Notes: a model not told the origin generated them from the letters alone. Shown: positions 6,023 through 12,936, counted from the first letter of the stretch. The stretch is DNA of 16,302 nucleotides from an uncultured Oscillospiraceae bacterium (GCA_934597345.1 CAKTRJ010000043.1:1-16302), one strand, 5' to 3'. Numbers and translations: made by a program.

Positions 6023-7191
6023 CAGTCAGGCTGGTACATGTCGCTGTTGATAAAGGCGAGATGTTCGTTGTAGGTCTTGAAGAAGTGGTTCACGCCATCC
6101 TTACCGGCGGCGAAGTAGTAATACTCGGTGTCGTTGGGATAGATGGCCGCCTTGATGGAGTCCATACCGGGGCAGCAGATGGGGCCGGCAGGCAGACCGG
6201 GATACTTATAGGTGTTATAGGGGCTGTCCAGCTCCTTGTCAAAAGCGGTCTTGTCCTTGCCCTCCAGAGACAGGGCGTAGTAGATGGTGGTATCCAGCTG
6301 CAGATAGCCGTAGGTCTCACGGTCGGTGGTCTCCAGACGGTTATAGAGGACGGAGGCGATGTTCTTCCGCTCGGTCTCGTCACCGATACCCTCCTTTTCG
6401 ATGATGGAGGCCATGGTGACGATGTCATACAGGGAGTGGCCGCTGGCGTTGATGTCCGCCATCATGTCGTCATCAAACTGGCTGACGAAGTTGGTCAGCA
6501 TGGTGTCGATGTCGTACACGGCGGTCTTTTCCGGGTCAAAGGCCTGGGTGGTGGGGAACAGGAAGCCCTCCATGCGGTTCACCTTGCCCAGCATGTCCTC
6601 CTTCAGGAAGCTGTAGCTCTGGAACTCGAAGTTGGCGCAGGCGTCCTCCAGCTCCTCGCGGGTGGAGATACCGGCCTCGGTCATGATGTCGATGATCTCG
6701 TTGACGGTCTTGCCCTCGGGGATGACCACCTTGATCCAGCCGTCCTCGTTGACCTTATCGGCCTCGTAGTCGTGCATGTTCAGGATCAGGCTGCGGTAAT
6801 CCATGTCGCTGTTGAGCTCATACTCGCCGGGGTCAATGTTCTTCTTGGCGTGGAAGAAGATGCCGCAGAACTTGAAGAAACCGCGGTAGTTGATAAGGCC
6901 CGCGTCCTTCAGCTTCTTGGCCACGTCACCCACGCTGTCACCCTCGTCCACGGTGATCTTGACATTTACATAGTCCTTGTTCAGGGAGCACAGGTCGTTG
7001 AACAGCAGCCAGCCCACACCGGCCAGCAGGCAGGAGCCCAGTATCACGCAGGCCAGATACAGCGCCGTCCGCTGGGTGGCGCGCTTGCTCTTTTTCTTCT
7101 TCTTTTTCGGGGGACCGCCCGCGCTCTGGCGGCGCACCTCTTCGGCATTGTAATAAGCGGTCTCGTAATTGTTGTTCTGATCCTTAGGCAT
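6022..7191 (-). CDS. mltG: Endolytic murein transglycosylase MltG (YceG-like)
   Basis: 389 residues. A hydrophilic N-terminal cytoplasmic part with a lysine run (29-37) precedes one membrane helix at about 43-65, so the enzyme domain faces outward. A LysM-like segment follows (VKITVDEGDSVGDVAKKLKDAGLI, about 76-100). The YceG catalytic domain then shows EGFLFPTT (208-215), the catalytic glutamate in MASIIEKE (Glu265), LQLDTTIYYAL, SPYNTYKYPGLPAGPICCPG and the C-terminal YYYFAAGKDGVNHFFKTYNEH. MltG cuts nascent glycan strands and is thought to set their length as a terminator of peptidoglycan polymerisation. The gene lies 33 nt after tmk with an AAAGGAA site and overlaps the U32 gene, so it is mid-operon. 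Length and motifs look intact. Confidence 0.95.
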   Translation of the reverse strand: MPKDQNNNYETAYYNAEEVRRQSAGGPPKKKKKKSKRATQRTALYLACVILGSCLLAGVGWLLFNDLCSLNKDYVNVKITVDEGDSVGDVAKKLKDAGLINYRGFFKFCGIFFHAKKNIDPGEYELNSDMDYRSLILNMHDYEADKVNEDGWIKVVIPEGKTVNEIIDIMTEAGISTREELEDACANFEFQSYSFLKEDMLGKVNRMEGFLFPTTQAFDPEKTAVYDIDTMLTNFVSQFDDDMMADINASGHSLYDIVTMASIIEKEGIGDETERKNIASVLYNRLETTDRETYGYLQLDTTIYYALSLEGKDKTAFDKELDSPYNTYKYPGLPAGPICCPGMDSIKAAIYPNDTEYYYFAAGKDGVNHFFKTYNEHLAFINSDMYQPD

Positions 7192-7224
7192 AGTTGTATA
7201 TTCCTTTCTTGCGATAGGTCGGTG

Positions 7225-7887
7225 TTACAGCAGGTCGCGGAGCTTGTCCAGCACCTCGGCATGGATATCCTCGCGGCTGCGCATCACACCGTTTTCGGCG
7301 CAGTCGATCCTTGTCCAGCCGCAGTAGTCCGTGACGAAAGCAGCGTTTTCCCGGCAGCGGCGCAGGTATTCCTCGTCCTGCTCGTGGACATCGGCGGTGG
7401 TGTGGGTGACCTGCTCCCGCCGGCGCATCATCTGCTCGCTCAGCTCCGTGGGCAGGTCCAGATACAGCACCCGTGTGGGACGGGGTAGCTCCAAGAGGTC
7501 GTACTCAAAGTGGAACAGCCAGTCCAGAAAGGGCTTTCGCTGCTCCGGCGGCAGCTTGGAGGTCTGGTGTACCGCGTTGGAGGTGGTATACCGGTCGGCG
7601 ATCAGCAGCCCGCCCTGACGGTAATATTCACCCCAGTCCTGCTTGTAGGAGGCGTAGCGGTCCACCGCGTAGAAGGTGGAGGCGGCATAGGCGTTCACAT
7701 CGTCGGGATGGCTGCCGAACGCGCCGCCCAGATACAGGCGGATCAGCGCCGACGACTCCTCGCTGTAACGGGGGAAGGACAGACGGCGGAAGGGGATGCC
7801 CTGCTTTTCCAGCGTCTGACACAGAAGCTCGGTCTGTGTGGCCTTGCCGGAACCGTCAGTCCCCTCGAAAACGATCAACCTTCCCAT
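7225..7887 (-). CDS. tmk: Thymidylate kinase
   Basis: 220 residues. The start at 7887 is preceded by AAAGGAGCG at normal distance; the open frame extends further upstream but across the promoter, so longer versions are rejected. The enzyme phosphorylates dTMP to dTDP for DNA synthesis. Visible motifs are the P-loop FEGTDGSGKATQ (7-18), the substrate-binding FPRY, the DRY motif at 98-100 (IADRYTTSNAVHQ) and the YLDLP strand (142-146), followed by a lid region rich in Arg (MMRRREQ). The P-loop has Ala16 where Ser/Thr is usual after the lysine. The gene is first in an operon with mltG and the U32 protein and has a strong promoter. Some relatives are annotated as deoxynucleoside kinases; dTMP is the most likely substrate. 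Confidence 0.9.
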   Translation of the reverse strand: MGRLIVFEGTDGSGKATQTELLCQTLEKQGIPFRRLSFPRYSEESSALIRLYLGGAFGSHPDDVNAYAASTFYAVDRYASYKQDWGEYYRQGGLLIADRYTTSNAVHQTSKLPPEQRKPFLDWLFHFEYDLLELPRPTRVLYLDLPTELSEQMMRRREQVTHTTADVHEQDEEYLRRCRENAAFVTDYCGWTRIDCAENGVMRSREDIHAEVLDKLRDLL

Positions 7888-7923
7888 ATGCGTTACGCTC
7901 CTTTGCATAGCAATACAAATAAC

Positions 7924-7952
7924 ATTATAACACCATTGTACCCGTTTGTAAA
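7924..7952 (-). promoter_or_regulatory. Sigma-A promoter of tmk-mltG-U32
   Basis: On the minus strand, -35 TTTACA (7947-7952) and a perfect -10 TATAAT (7924-7929) with a 17-bp spacer, 36 nt before the tmk start. Confidence 0.88.
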
Positions 7953-7972
7953 GAAAACATGATATTTCCGGA

Positions 7973-8012
7973 GGTATCATCAGAAAACGGCATGGTATCA
8001 TCAGAAAACGGC
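7973..8012. repeat. Two-copy 21-bp-period tandem repeat in the divergent promoter region
   Basis: GGTATCATCAGAAAACGGC occurs exactly twice, at 7973-7991 and 7994-8012, with AT between. The second copy ends 5 bp before the -35 of the FrhB-like gene. A 21-bp period puts both copies on the same face of the helix, as for a cooperatively bound regulator. Confidence 0.85.
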
Positions 8013-8017
8013 GCTGC

Positions 8018-8046
8018 TTGCCAACCGGATAGCTATGTGGTATAAT
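8018..8046 (+). promoter_or_regulatory. Sigma-A promoter of the FrhB-like/queH operon
   Basis: -35 TTGCCA (8018-8023) and a perfect -10 TATAAT (8041-8046), 17-bp spacer, about 38 nt before the start codon. Confidence 0.88.
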
Positions 8047-8084
8047 ATTAAATAGTTTTGTATGCAAACAAGGAGGCGTGTGCC

Positions 8085-9248
8085 ATGACGGAGACCGTGA
8101 AGCCCCAGCTGGCGCCTCGTGAGCGCTGCACCGGCTGCGGCGCGTGCAGCAGCGGCTGCCCCAAGGGCGCCATCCATATGGTGCGGGACAAGGAGGGGTT
8201 CCTCTATCCACAGATCACCGAGGGCTGCGTCAGCTGCGGCCACTGCGCCCATGTATGTCCGGTGCTGAAGCAGCGGGAGGTGCGGGGCCAGCCGGCGGTG
8301 TTCGCCGTCTGGAACGAGGACGCGGAGGTTCGCGCCCACTCCACGGCCGGCGGCGTATTCACGGCGTTGGCGGAGTTCGCGCTGGAGAGCGGCGGCGTGG
8401 TGTTCGGCGCGGCGCTGGATGAAAAGCTTCAGGTGCGGCACATGGCCGTGAAGAATAAAGAGGATCTGCGGCTGCTGCGGGGCGCGAAGCCCATCCAGAG
8501 CGAGCTGGGCGAGACGTATCAGCAGGCCCAGATGTATCTGGATCAGGGCCGGTTCGTGCTGTTCTCCGGCACGCCCTGTCAGGTGGACGGCCTGTACCGC
8601 TTTCTGGGCGAGCATCCGGAAAACCTGCTGACCTGCGATTTCGCCTGCGGCGGTGTCGGTTCTCCCGGCGTGTGGGCGCGGTTCGTGGAGTCCATGACCT
8701 ATGTGAAGCGCCGCCGGGCGGTGGACGTGCGGTTCTGCGACAAGCTGAAGGGCGAGAAGGATCGCCGGTTCCGCGTGTGGTTCGAGGGCGGCGGCACCTT
8801 TGACGCGCCGCTGGGCAAGTGCCAGCCGGGGCGGGGCATTCTGCGGCGGCTGTTCCTGCGGCCTGCCTGCTATCACTGTGCCTACGCCAACACAAACCGC
8901 TCCGCCGATCTGACCATGACGCTGTTCCGCAACGCCCCCAAGGACTTTCATCCCCAGCAGCAGAAGACAGGGCTTTCCCTGCTGCTGATCAATACGGTCA
9001 AGGGCGCCCACATCTTCGACCAGCTGCCCTTGAAGCGGGAGCTTCGGACGCTGGAGGAGGCCGTGGCAGGCAATGCGTCCCTGCGGGGCGCCGCCGCGCC
9101 GCCGCCGGACCGGCAGAGATTCTTCGAGGAGCTGGAGCATGTGCCGTTCCGCAAGGTGTGCGACCGGTTTTTCTCCACCCGGCCCTATCAGGCGAAGAAA
9201 AGCGGCGGACTGACGGCGCTGAAGGAGAAGCTATGGAAAAAACACTGA
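8085..9248 (+). CDS. FrhB/FdhB-like iron-sulfur oxidoreductase (coenzyme F420 hydrogenase/dehydrogenase beta subunit family)
   Basis: 387 residues. The start at 8085 follows AAGGAGG at 8070-8076. The N-terminus holds two ferredoxin-type [4Fe-4S] sites: Cys15, 18, 21, 25 and Cys48, 51, 54, 58, each ending CP. The FrhB N- and C-terminal domains follow, with STAGGVFTALAEFAL (86-100), FSGTPCQVDGLYRFL (160-174), CDFACGGVGSPGVW (184-197) and a later CYHC pair (262, 265). Two usual family motifs are altered: the common CHGVPSP is CGGVGSP here, and the expected GDFWG after the CYHC region is replaced by TLFRN. Members shuttle electrons between ferredoxin-type clusters and a flavin or F420; clostridia generally do not make F420, so the acceptor is unknown. 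It overlaps queH by 16 nt and could be its electron donor (inference). Confidence 0.85.
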   Translation: MTETVKPQLAPRERCTGCGACSSGCPKGAIHMVRDKEGFLYPQITEGCVSCGHCAHVCPVLKQREVRGQPAVFAVWNEDAEVRAHSTAGGVFTALAEFALESGGVVFGAALDEKLQVRHMAVKNKEDLRLLRGAKPIQSELGETYQQAQMYLDQGRFVLFSGTPCQVDGLYRFLGEHPENLLTCDFACGGVGSPGVWARFVESMTYVKRRRAVDVRFCDKLKGEKDRRFRVWFEGGGTFDAPLGKCQPGRGILRRLFLRPACYHCAYANTNRSADLTMTLFRNAPKDFHPQQQKTGLSLLLINTVKGAHIFDQLPLKRELRTLEEAVAGNASLRGAAAPPPDRQRFFEELEHVPFRKVCDRFFSTRPYQAKKSGGLTALKEKLWKKH

Positions 9249-9805
9249 TGCATACCTGCTGTGCGCCCTGTTCGGTGGCCTGTATCCACCAGCTGCGCAG
9301 CGAGGGGATCGAGCCGGTGTCCTACTGGTTCAACCCCAACATCCACCCCTATCAGGAGTACAAGGCCCGGCGGGACACGCTGATGGCCTACGCGCCCACC
9401 ATCAATATGGAGCTGATCGTGCAGGAGGATTATGGCCTGCGGGACTTCTGCCGGGCGGTGGCGGAGGATATCGACCACCGCTGCGGCCACTGCTACACGG
9501 TGCGGCTGGAGCAGACGGCCCGGTTCGCCGCCGAAAACGGCTTTGACAGCTTTACCTCCACGCTGTTTGTCAGTCCCTATCAGCAGCATGAGCGGATGGC
9601 GGAAATTGCCCGGGAAATGGGCGAGCGCTACGGCGTAAGGTTCCTGTACCGTGACTTCCGGCCCGGCTTCCGCGCCGGACAGCAGGAGGCCCGCGAGCTG
9701 GGCTTCTATATGCAGAAATACTGCGGCTGCGTCTTCAGCGAGGAGGAGCGTTATCTCAAGCAGCTCCAGCGGGATAGGAAGGAACCGCTGAAATATATTG
9801 GTTGA
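9233..9805 (+). CDS. queH: Epoxyqueuosine reductase QueH
   Basis: 190 residues, matching the QueH (formerly DUF208) family. The ATG at 9233 has AAGGAG at 9222-9227. QueH performs the last step of queuosine synthesis, reducing epoxyqueuosine at tRNA position 34; it replaces the cobalamin-dependent QueG. Conserved cysteines are visible at MHTCCAPCS (Cys9, 10, 13), HRCGHCY (Cys84, 87) and YCGC (Cys164, 166), which provide the metal-centre ligands known for the family. WFNPNIHPYQEY (32-43), TSTLFVSPYQ (109-117) and the RDFRPGFR segment (140-147) are also typical. It overlaps the FrhB-like gene and is followed at once by a terminator, forming a two-gene operon. No other queuosine genes are in the window. 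Confidence 0.95.
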   Translation: MEKTLMHTCCAPCSVACIHQLRSEGIEPVSYWFNPNIHPYQEYKARRDTLMAYAPTINMELIVQEDYGLRDFCRAVAEDIDHRCGHCYTVRLEQTARFAAENGFDSFTSTLFVSPYQQHERMAEIAREMGERYGVRFLYRDFRPGFRAGQQEARELGFYMQKYCGCVFSEEERYLKQLQRDRKEPLKYIG

Positions 9806-9808
9806 CAT

Positions 9809-9846
9809 AAAAACCAGGGCTTTCCGAATGAAAAGCCCTGGTTTTT
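9809..9846. terminator. Bidirectional terminator after queH
   Basis: AAAAACCAGGGCTTT (9809-9823) pairs perfectly with AAAGCCCTGGTTTTT (9832-9846), with an 8-nt loop. The T-tract on either strand could end both queH and the convergent DUF6512-like gene. Confidence 0.93.
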
Positions 9847-9854
9847 AACGTGCG

Positions 9855-9970
9855 GCGGGGTGAGGGCACCCCGCCCTACAGTGATTCTATCGGTGGTCGG
9901 TCGTAGGGCGGCATGACCACAGGCCGCCGCCGGTATGCGGCAACGCCATCGGTGTTCGTTTCGTAGGGCT
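9855..9970. repeat. Intergenic palindromic and direct repeats
   Basis: GCGGGGTG (9855-9862) pairs with CACCCCGC (9867-9874) around AGGG, and GGCGGC (9907-9912) with GCCGCC (9923-9928). An imperfect direct repeat, ATCGGTGGTCGGTCGTAGGGC (9889-9909, one base shorter) and its relative at 9948-9969, has a 59-bp period. It lies between convergent genes and encodes nothing. The GTAGGGCGG/CCCTAC flavour resembles dispersed repeats of Oscillospirales genomes; copy number cannot be seen here. Confidence 0.55.
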
Positions 9971-9995
9971 TGAATCGTAAGATTTTTCGCCAGCG

Positions 9996-10499
9996 TTAAA
10001 ACGGTATCACCCCCATGGCCGCCGCGTCGCGGGGATCGAGGAATATACCGCCGGACAGGGGCGTGGCCGTCAGGAGCAGATACGCCACCCCCAGCAGAAT
10101 GGCCAGCAGATACCACAGCAGCTCGCCGCCCCACAGATGGCGGCGCAGCAAAAAGTGATACAGCGCCATGCCGCCCGCCACGGCGGCGCAGAACAGCAGC
10201 CAGAGGGGGACGACGCTCCATAGCAGTTGACATAGTATTACCATCAGAATGGCGGCGGCCAGCAGTGCGGCACAGTGTCCGCCGCGAGACGCACTGTTCT
10301 CCGGCTCCAGCCGCCACAGCAGCAGCGCACCGCACAGATACGGCCAGAACACCAGCTTCCCCAGCTCCCAGGGGCTTTCGTTCATAGGCGAGAGCACCTC
10401 TGTGGCGGGGGAGGGCTGCGTGACAGCCAGCCCCCGCAGCAGTACGGCGGCAAACGCGGTCAACAGAAAGGCCCAGAGATAACGGAAACGACGGAACAT
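9996..10499 (-). CDS. DUF6512-like integral membrane protein
   Basis: 167 residues with an AAGGAGTG site before the ATG at 10499. About five hydrophobic segments span the protein: an N-terminal one after MFRRFRYLW, a segment after the conserved loop, two in the middle and one near the C-terminus. The loop after the first helix reads VLSPMNESPWELGKLVFWP, which fits the P-V-N-E-S-x-W-E-x-x-K-L pattern of DUF6512 proteins, small membrane proteins of unknown function. No signal cleavage site or catalytic motif is seen. It is a lone gene, divergent from the flippase and convergent with queH. The assignment rests on that loop and the size, so it is moderate. Confidence 0.65.
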   Translation of the reverse strand: MFRRFRYLWAFLLTAFAAVLLRGLAVTQPSPATEVLSPMNESPWELGKLVFWPYLCGALLLWRLEPENSASRGGHCAALLAAAILMVILCQLLWSVVPLWLLFCAAVAGGMALYHFLLRRHLWGGELLWYLLAILLGVAYLLLTATPLSGGIFLDPRDAAAMGVIPF

Positions 10500-10566
10500 A
10501 AGCGGTCACTCCTTGTTGGTTTCGATTACTCTATCTCTATGCGCGGCGGCCCGTGAAACTTCATGC

Positions 10567-10595
10567 TTTACACCTTGGAAAAAACAGGGTATAAT
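10567..10595 (+). promoter_or_regulatory. Sigma-A promoter of the flippase-tetR operon
   Basis: -35 TTTACA (10567-10572) and a perfect -10 TATAAT (10590-10595), 17-bp spacer, 34 nt before the start codon. Confidence 0.88.
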
Positions 10596-10629
10596 AAAGC
10601 GTTACATTGCGTAAAAAAGGAGCCGCTGC

Positions 10630-12171
10630 ATGAAGGTCAATCAAATCAAGGCGGGTGCGGTGCTGTCCTATATCTCCATGGGACTGAGTACCATCATCTC
10701 GCTTGTCTATACGCCCATTATGCTCCAGCGTCTGGGCGAAAGTGAATTCGGCGTCTATCAGGCGGTGCTGCCCATCATCTCCTATCTGAATCTGCTGAGC
10801 TTCGGCCTTGGCAGCGCCTATGTGCGGTATTACTCTCGCTTCCGGGCCGCCGGAGACAAAAGGGGCTGCGCCAAGCTCAACGGCATGTTTCTGATCACCT
10901 ATCTGTTCCTGGGAGCGGCGGTGCTGGCCATCGGCTTCGGCTTGTCCTACTGCGACGTGATCTTCGGCAAGAAGCTGACCCCCGACGAGATCGCACTGGC
11001 GGAGAAGCTGCTGCGGATCATGACGGTCAACGCGGCGCTGACTTTTCCCATCAGCGTATTCGAATCCCATGTGACCATCAACGAGCGGTATCTGTTCCAG
11101 AAGGTCGTGACTATGGGCAAGCAGGTGCTGAATCCCCTGATCATGATCCCGCTGCTGATCATCGGCTACCGCAGCGTGACGCTGACGGTGGTCTCCCTGA
11201 TCTTCACCATCCTCAGCGGCATCCTCAATATCAGCTACTGCCTGCGGAAGCTGCGGATGCCCTTTGCCTTCCATGGCTATGACTTCAGGCTGCTACGGGA
11301 GATGTTCGGCTTTACGGTGTATGTGTTCATCGGTATTGTGGTAGATAACGTCAACTGGTCCATCGACCGGCAGCTGCTGACGTGGCTCCACGGCTCCGCC
11401 GCCGTCACGGTCTACACTATCGCCGCCCAGCTGAATAACTACTTCCTGCTGTTCGGCAACGCCATTTCCAACGTGATGACGCCCCGCGTCCACCGGCTGG
11501 TGGCGGAGGGCGCCTCCATGCGGAAGCTGGACGCCCTGTTTACCAGAGTGGGGCGGCTGCAATTCATCCTGCTGGCCTGCATCTTTCTGGGATTTGTGGC
11601 CATCGGCCAGCCCTTTGTGGTGCTGTGGGGCGGCGGCGAGCAGTTCCGCGTGGACTACTGGACCACGCTGCTGCTGTTTTTCGCCTGCCTGTGGACCAAC
11701 GTGCAGACAGTGGGCATCGAGATCCAGCGGGCCAAGAATATGCACAAGTTCCGTTCGCTGACCTATCTGGGGGTGCTGGTGGGCAACATCCTGATCTCCA
11801 TCCCCCTGTGTATGAAGTGGGAGGGCCTGGGCGCCGCCATCGGTACCGCCATCGCCACGCTGGTGGGCAATGTGATATTGATGAACTGGTACTACTACCG
11901 CCGCATCGGACTGGATATCCCGGCCTTCTGGTGGCATATCTTCCACCTGATGCCCTCTATGGTGCTGCCCGCGGCAGCGGCGGTGCTGCTGGCTGTTTTT
12001 ACCCATCCCACGACGTACTGGGAGTTGATCCCGCCGGGCTGCGCTTTTGTGGCGGTCTACGCCCTGTCGGTATGGCTGTTCGGCATGAACCGCTATGAGC
12101 GCAGTCTGATCACCGGGCCGCTGCGGCGGCTGACGAGACGGAGAAAGGGAGGTGGCCGCCGTGCCTCGTAA
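10630..12171 (+). CDS. MOP-superfamily polysaccharide/lipid-linked oligosaccharide flippase
   Basis: 513 residues with about 12-14 membrane helices and an AAGGAG site at 10616-10621. The N-terminus KAGAVLSYISMGLSTIISLVYTPIMLQRLGESEFGVYQ is the typical opening of the Wzx/RfbX polysaccharide transporter family: a first helix, then the P-x-x-x-R-x-L-G-x-x-x-F/Y-G turn. IDRQLLTWLHG and the GxAIGTAIATL segment near the C-terminus also fit. Such proteins move lipid-linked sugars across the membrane for capsule, teichoic acid or other envelope polymers. No glycosyltransferases are nearby, so the substrate cannot be guessed; a MurJ/Amj-type lipid II role is possible but not supported. The basic tail (RRLTRRRKGGGRRAS) contains the ribosome binding site of the overlapping TetR gene. 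Confidence 0.88.
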   Translation: MKVNQIKAGAVLSYISMGLSTIISLVYTPIMLQRLGESEFGVYQAVLPIISYLNLLSFGLGSAYVRYYSRFRAAGDKRGCAKLNGMFLITYLFLGAAVLAIGFGLSYCDVIFGKKLTPDEIALAEKLLRIMTVNAALTFPISVFESHVTINERYLFQKVVTMGKQVLNPLIMIPLLIIGYRSVTLTVVSLIFTILSGILNISYCLRKLRMPFAFHGYDFRLLREMFGFTVYVFIGIVVDNVNWSIDRQLLTWLHGSAAVTVYTIAAQLNNYFLLFGNAISNVMTPRVHRLVAEGASMRKLDALFTRVGRLQFILLACIFLGFVAIGQPFVVLWGGGEQFRVDYWTTLLLFFACLWTNVQTVGIEIQRAKNMHKFRSLTYLGVLVGNILISIPLCMKWEGLGAAIGTAIATLVGNVILMNWYYYRRIGLDIPAFWWHIFHLMPSMVLPAAAAVLLAVFTHPTTYWELIPPGCAFVAVYALSVWLFGMNRYERSLITGPLRRLTRRRKGGGRRAS

Positions 12172-12751
12172 ATCGGGACGCAACACCAAGGGACGTATTG
12201 TTTCCGCCGCCTGGAAGCTGTTTTATGAGCAGGGCTATGACAACACCACCGTGGAGGACATCATCTTCGAGTCCGAGACCTCAAAGGGCAGCTTTTACCA
12301 CTATTTCGAGGGGAAGGACGCCCTGCTGGGCTCCCTGTCCATGATCTTCGACGAGAAATACGAGGAACTGCGGCAGGAGATGGATCCGGACATGCACGCC
12401 GCGGACAAGCTGCTGTACATGAACCATGAGCTGTTTACCATGATCGACAACACGGTATCGGTGGAGCTGCTGGCCCGGCTGTTCTCCACCCAGCTGACCA
12501 CCAAGGGGGAAAAGCACATGCTCAGCCGCGACCGCACCTATTTCAAGCTGCTGCATCAGGTGATCCGGCAGGGGATGGAACGGGGCGAGCTGCGCAGCGA
12601 TCTGACCGCCAACGAGATCGTCAACGACTATGCCATGCTGGAGCATGGGCTGATGTACGACTGGTGTCTGGCGGACGGCGGCTACTCGCTGGCGCGGTAT
12701 GCAGACCGGACGATGCCCATGTTTTTGGGCAATTATCGTGTCGAAAAATAA
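12161..12751 (+). CDS. TetR/AcrR family transcriptional regulator
   Basis: 196 residues from a GTG start at 12161. I chose it because GGGAGG at about 12147-12152 is spaced correctly for it, while the earlier in-frame GTG at 12152 overlaps that site. The N-terminal DNA-binding domain is clear: TKGRIVSAAWKLFYEQGYDNTTVEDII, then the helix-turn-helix end SETSKGSFYHYFEGKDALL. The C-terminal ligand domain (about residues 60-196) does not match a known subgroup that I recognise. The gene overlaps the flippase by 11 nt, so the two are translationally coupled. It may control that operon or the downstream putP, in front of which lies a large palindrome. The ligand is unknown. Confidence 0.93.
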   Translation: MPRKSGRNTKGRIVSAAWKLFYEQGYDNTTVEDIIFESETSKGSFYHYFEGKDALLGSLSMIFDEKYEELRQEMDPDMHAADKLLYMNHELFTMIDNTVSVELLARLFSTQLTTKGEKHMLSRDRTYFKLLHQVIRQGMERGELRSDLTANEIVNDYAMLEHGLMYDWCLADGGYSLARYADRTMPMFLGNYRVEK

Positions 12752-12834
12752 AATTTATTTTTTCGTCTTGGCATGGATTCATAAAACGTCTATGAGAAAA
12801 ATACAGAGATACCAATAGTTTAACACGATATTAG

Positions 12835-12872
12835 CAGAACGGAGTATAGAATTGGTTCTATACTCTGTTCTG
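12835..12872. promoter_or_regulatory. 17-bp inverted repeat upstream of putP (operator or terminator)
   Basis: CAGAACGGAGTATAGAA (12835-12851) pairs with TTCTATACTCTGTTCTG (12856-12872); all 17 positions pair if one G-U is allowed, loop TTGG. It ends 2 bp before the putP -35. No T-run follows on the plus strand, so a terminator role is weak; an operator or activator site is at least as likely. The stretch 12752-12834 holds only AT-rich sequence with a weak hairpin over the tetR stop. Confidence 0.7.
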
Positions 12873-12874
12873 TA

Positions 12875-12903
12875 TTTACGTCTAGTTTGAATTATGATAT
12901 AGT
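12875..12903 (+). promoter_or_regulatory. Probable putP promoter
   Basis: -35 TTTACG (12875-12880) and -10 TATAGT (12898-12903) with a 17-bp spacer, 33 nt before the ATG. CGTCTA (12879-12884) and TAGACG further down could pair across the start of the transcript. Confidence 0.62.
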
Positions 12904-12936
12904 ACCACTCGTTAGACGAAAGAGAGGTTCCTTACT

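Noticed and set aside
4766..6073. Long plus-strand open frame opposite the U32 gene
   Set aside because: It starts in the terminator stem and has no recognisable domain; the minus-strand gene carries the intact U32 signature.
7973..8012. Tandem repeat as a CRISPR fragment
   Set aside because: Only two copies with a 2-nt gap, no spacers and no cas genes.
7888..8211. N-terminal extension of thymidylate kinase
   Set aside because: It would run through the tmk promoter, the tandem repeat and the opposite gene; the start at 7887 has a proper ribosome binding site and begins the P-loop strand.
8085..9248. True F420-dependent hydrogenase subunit
   Set aside because: No hydrogenase or F420 biosynthesis genes are nearby and key family motifs are altered; the family name is kept only as a structural label.
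9850..9990. Remnant gene between queH and the DUF6512-like gene
   Set aside because: The stretch is made of hairpins and direct repeats and has no continuous frame with family likeness.
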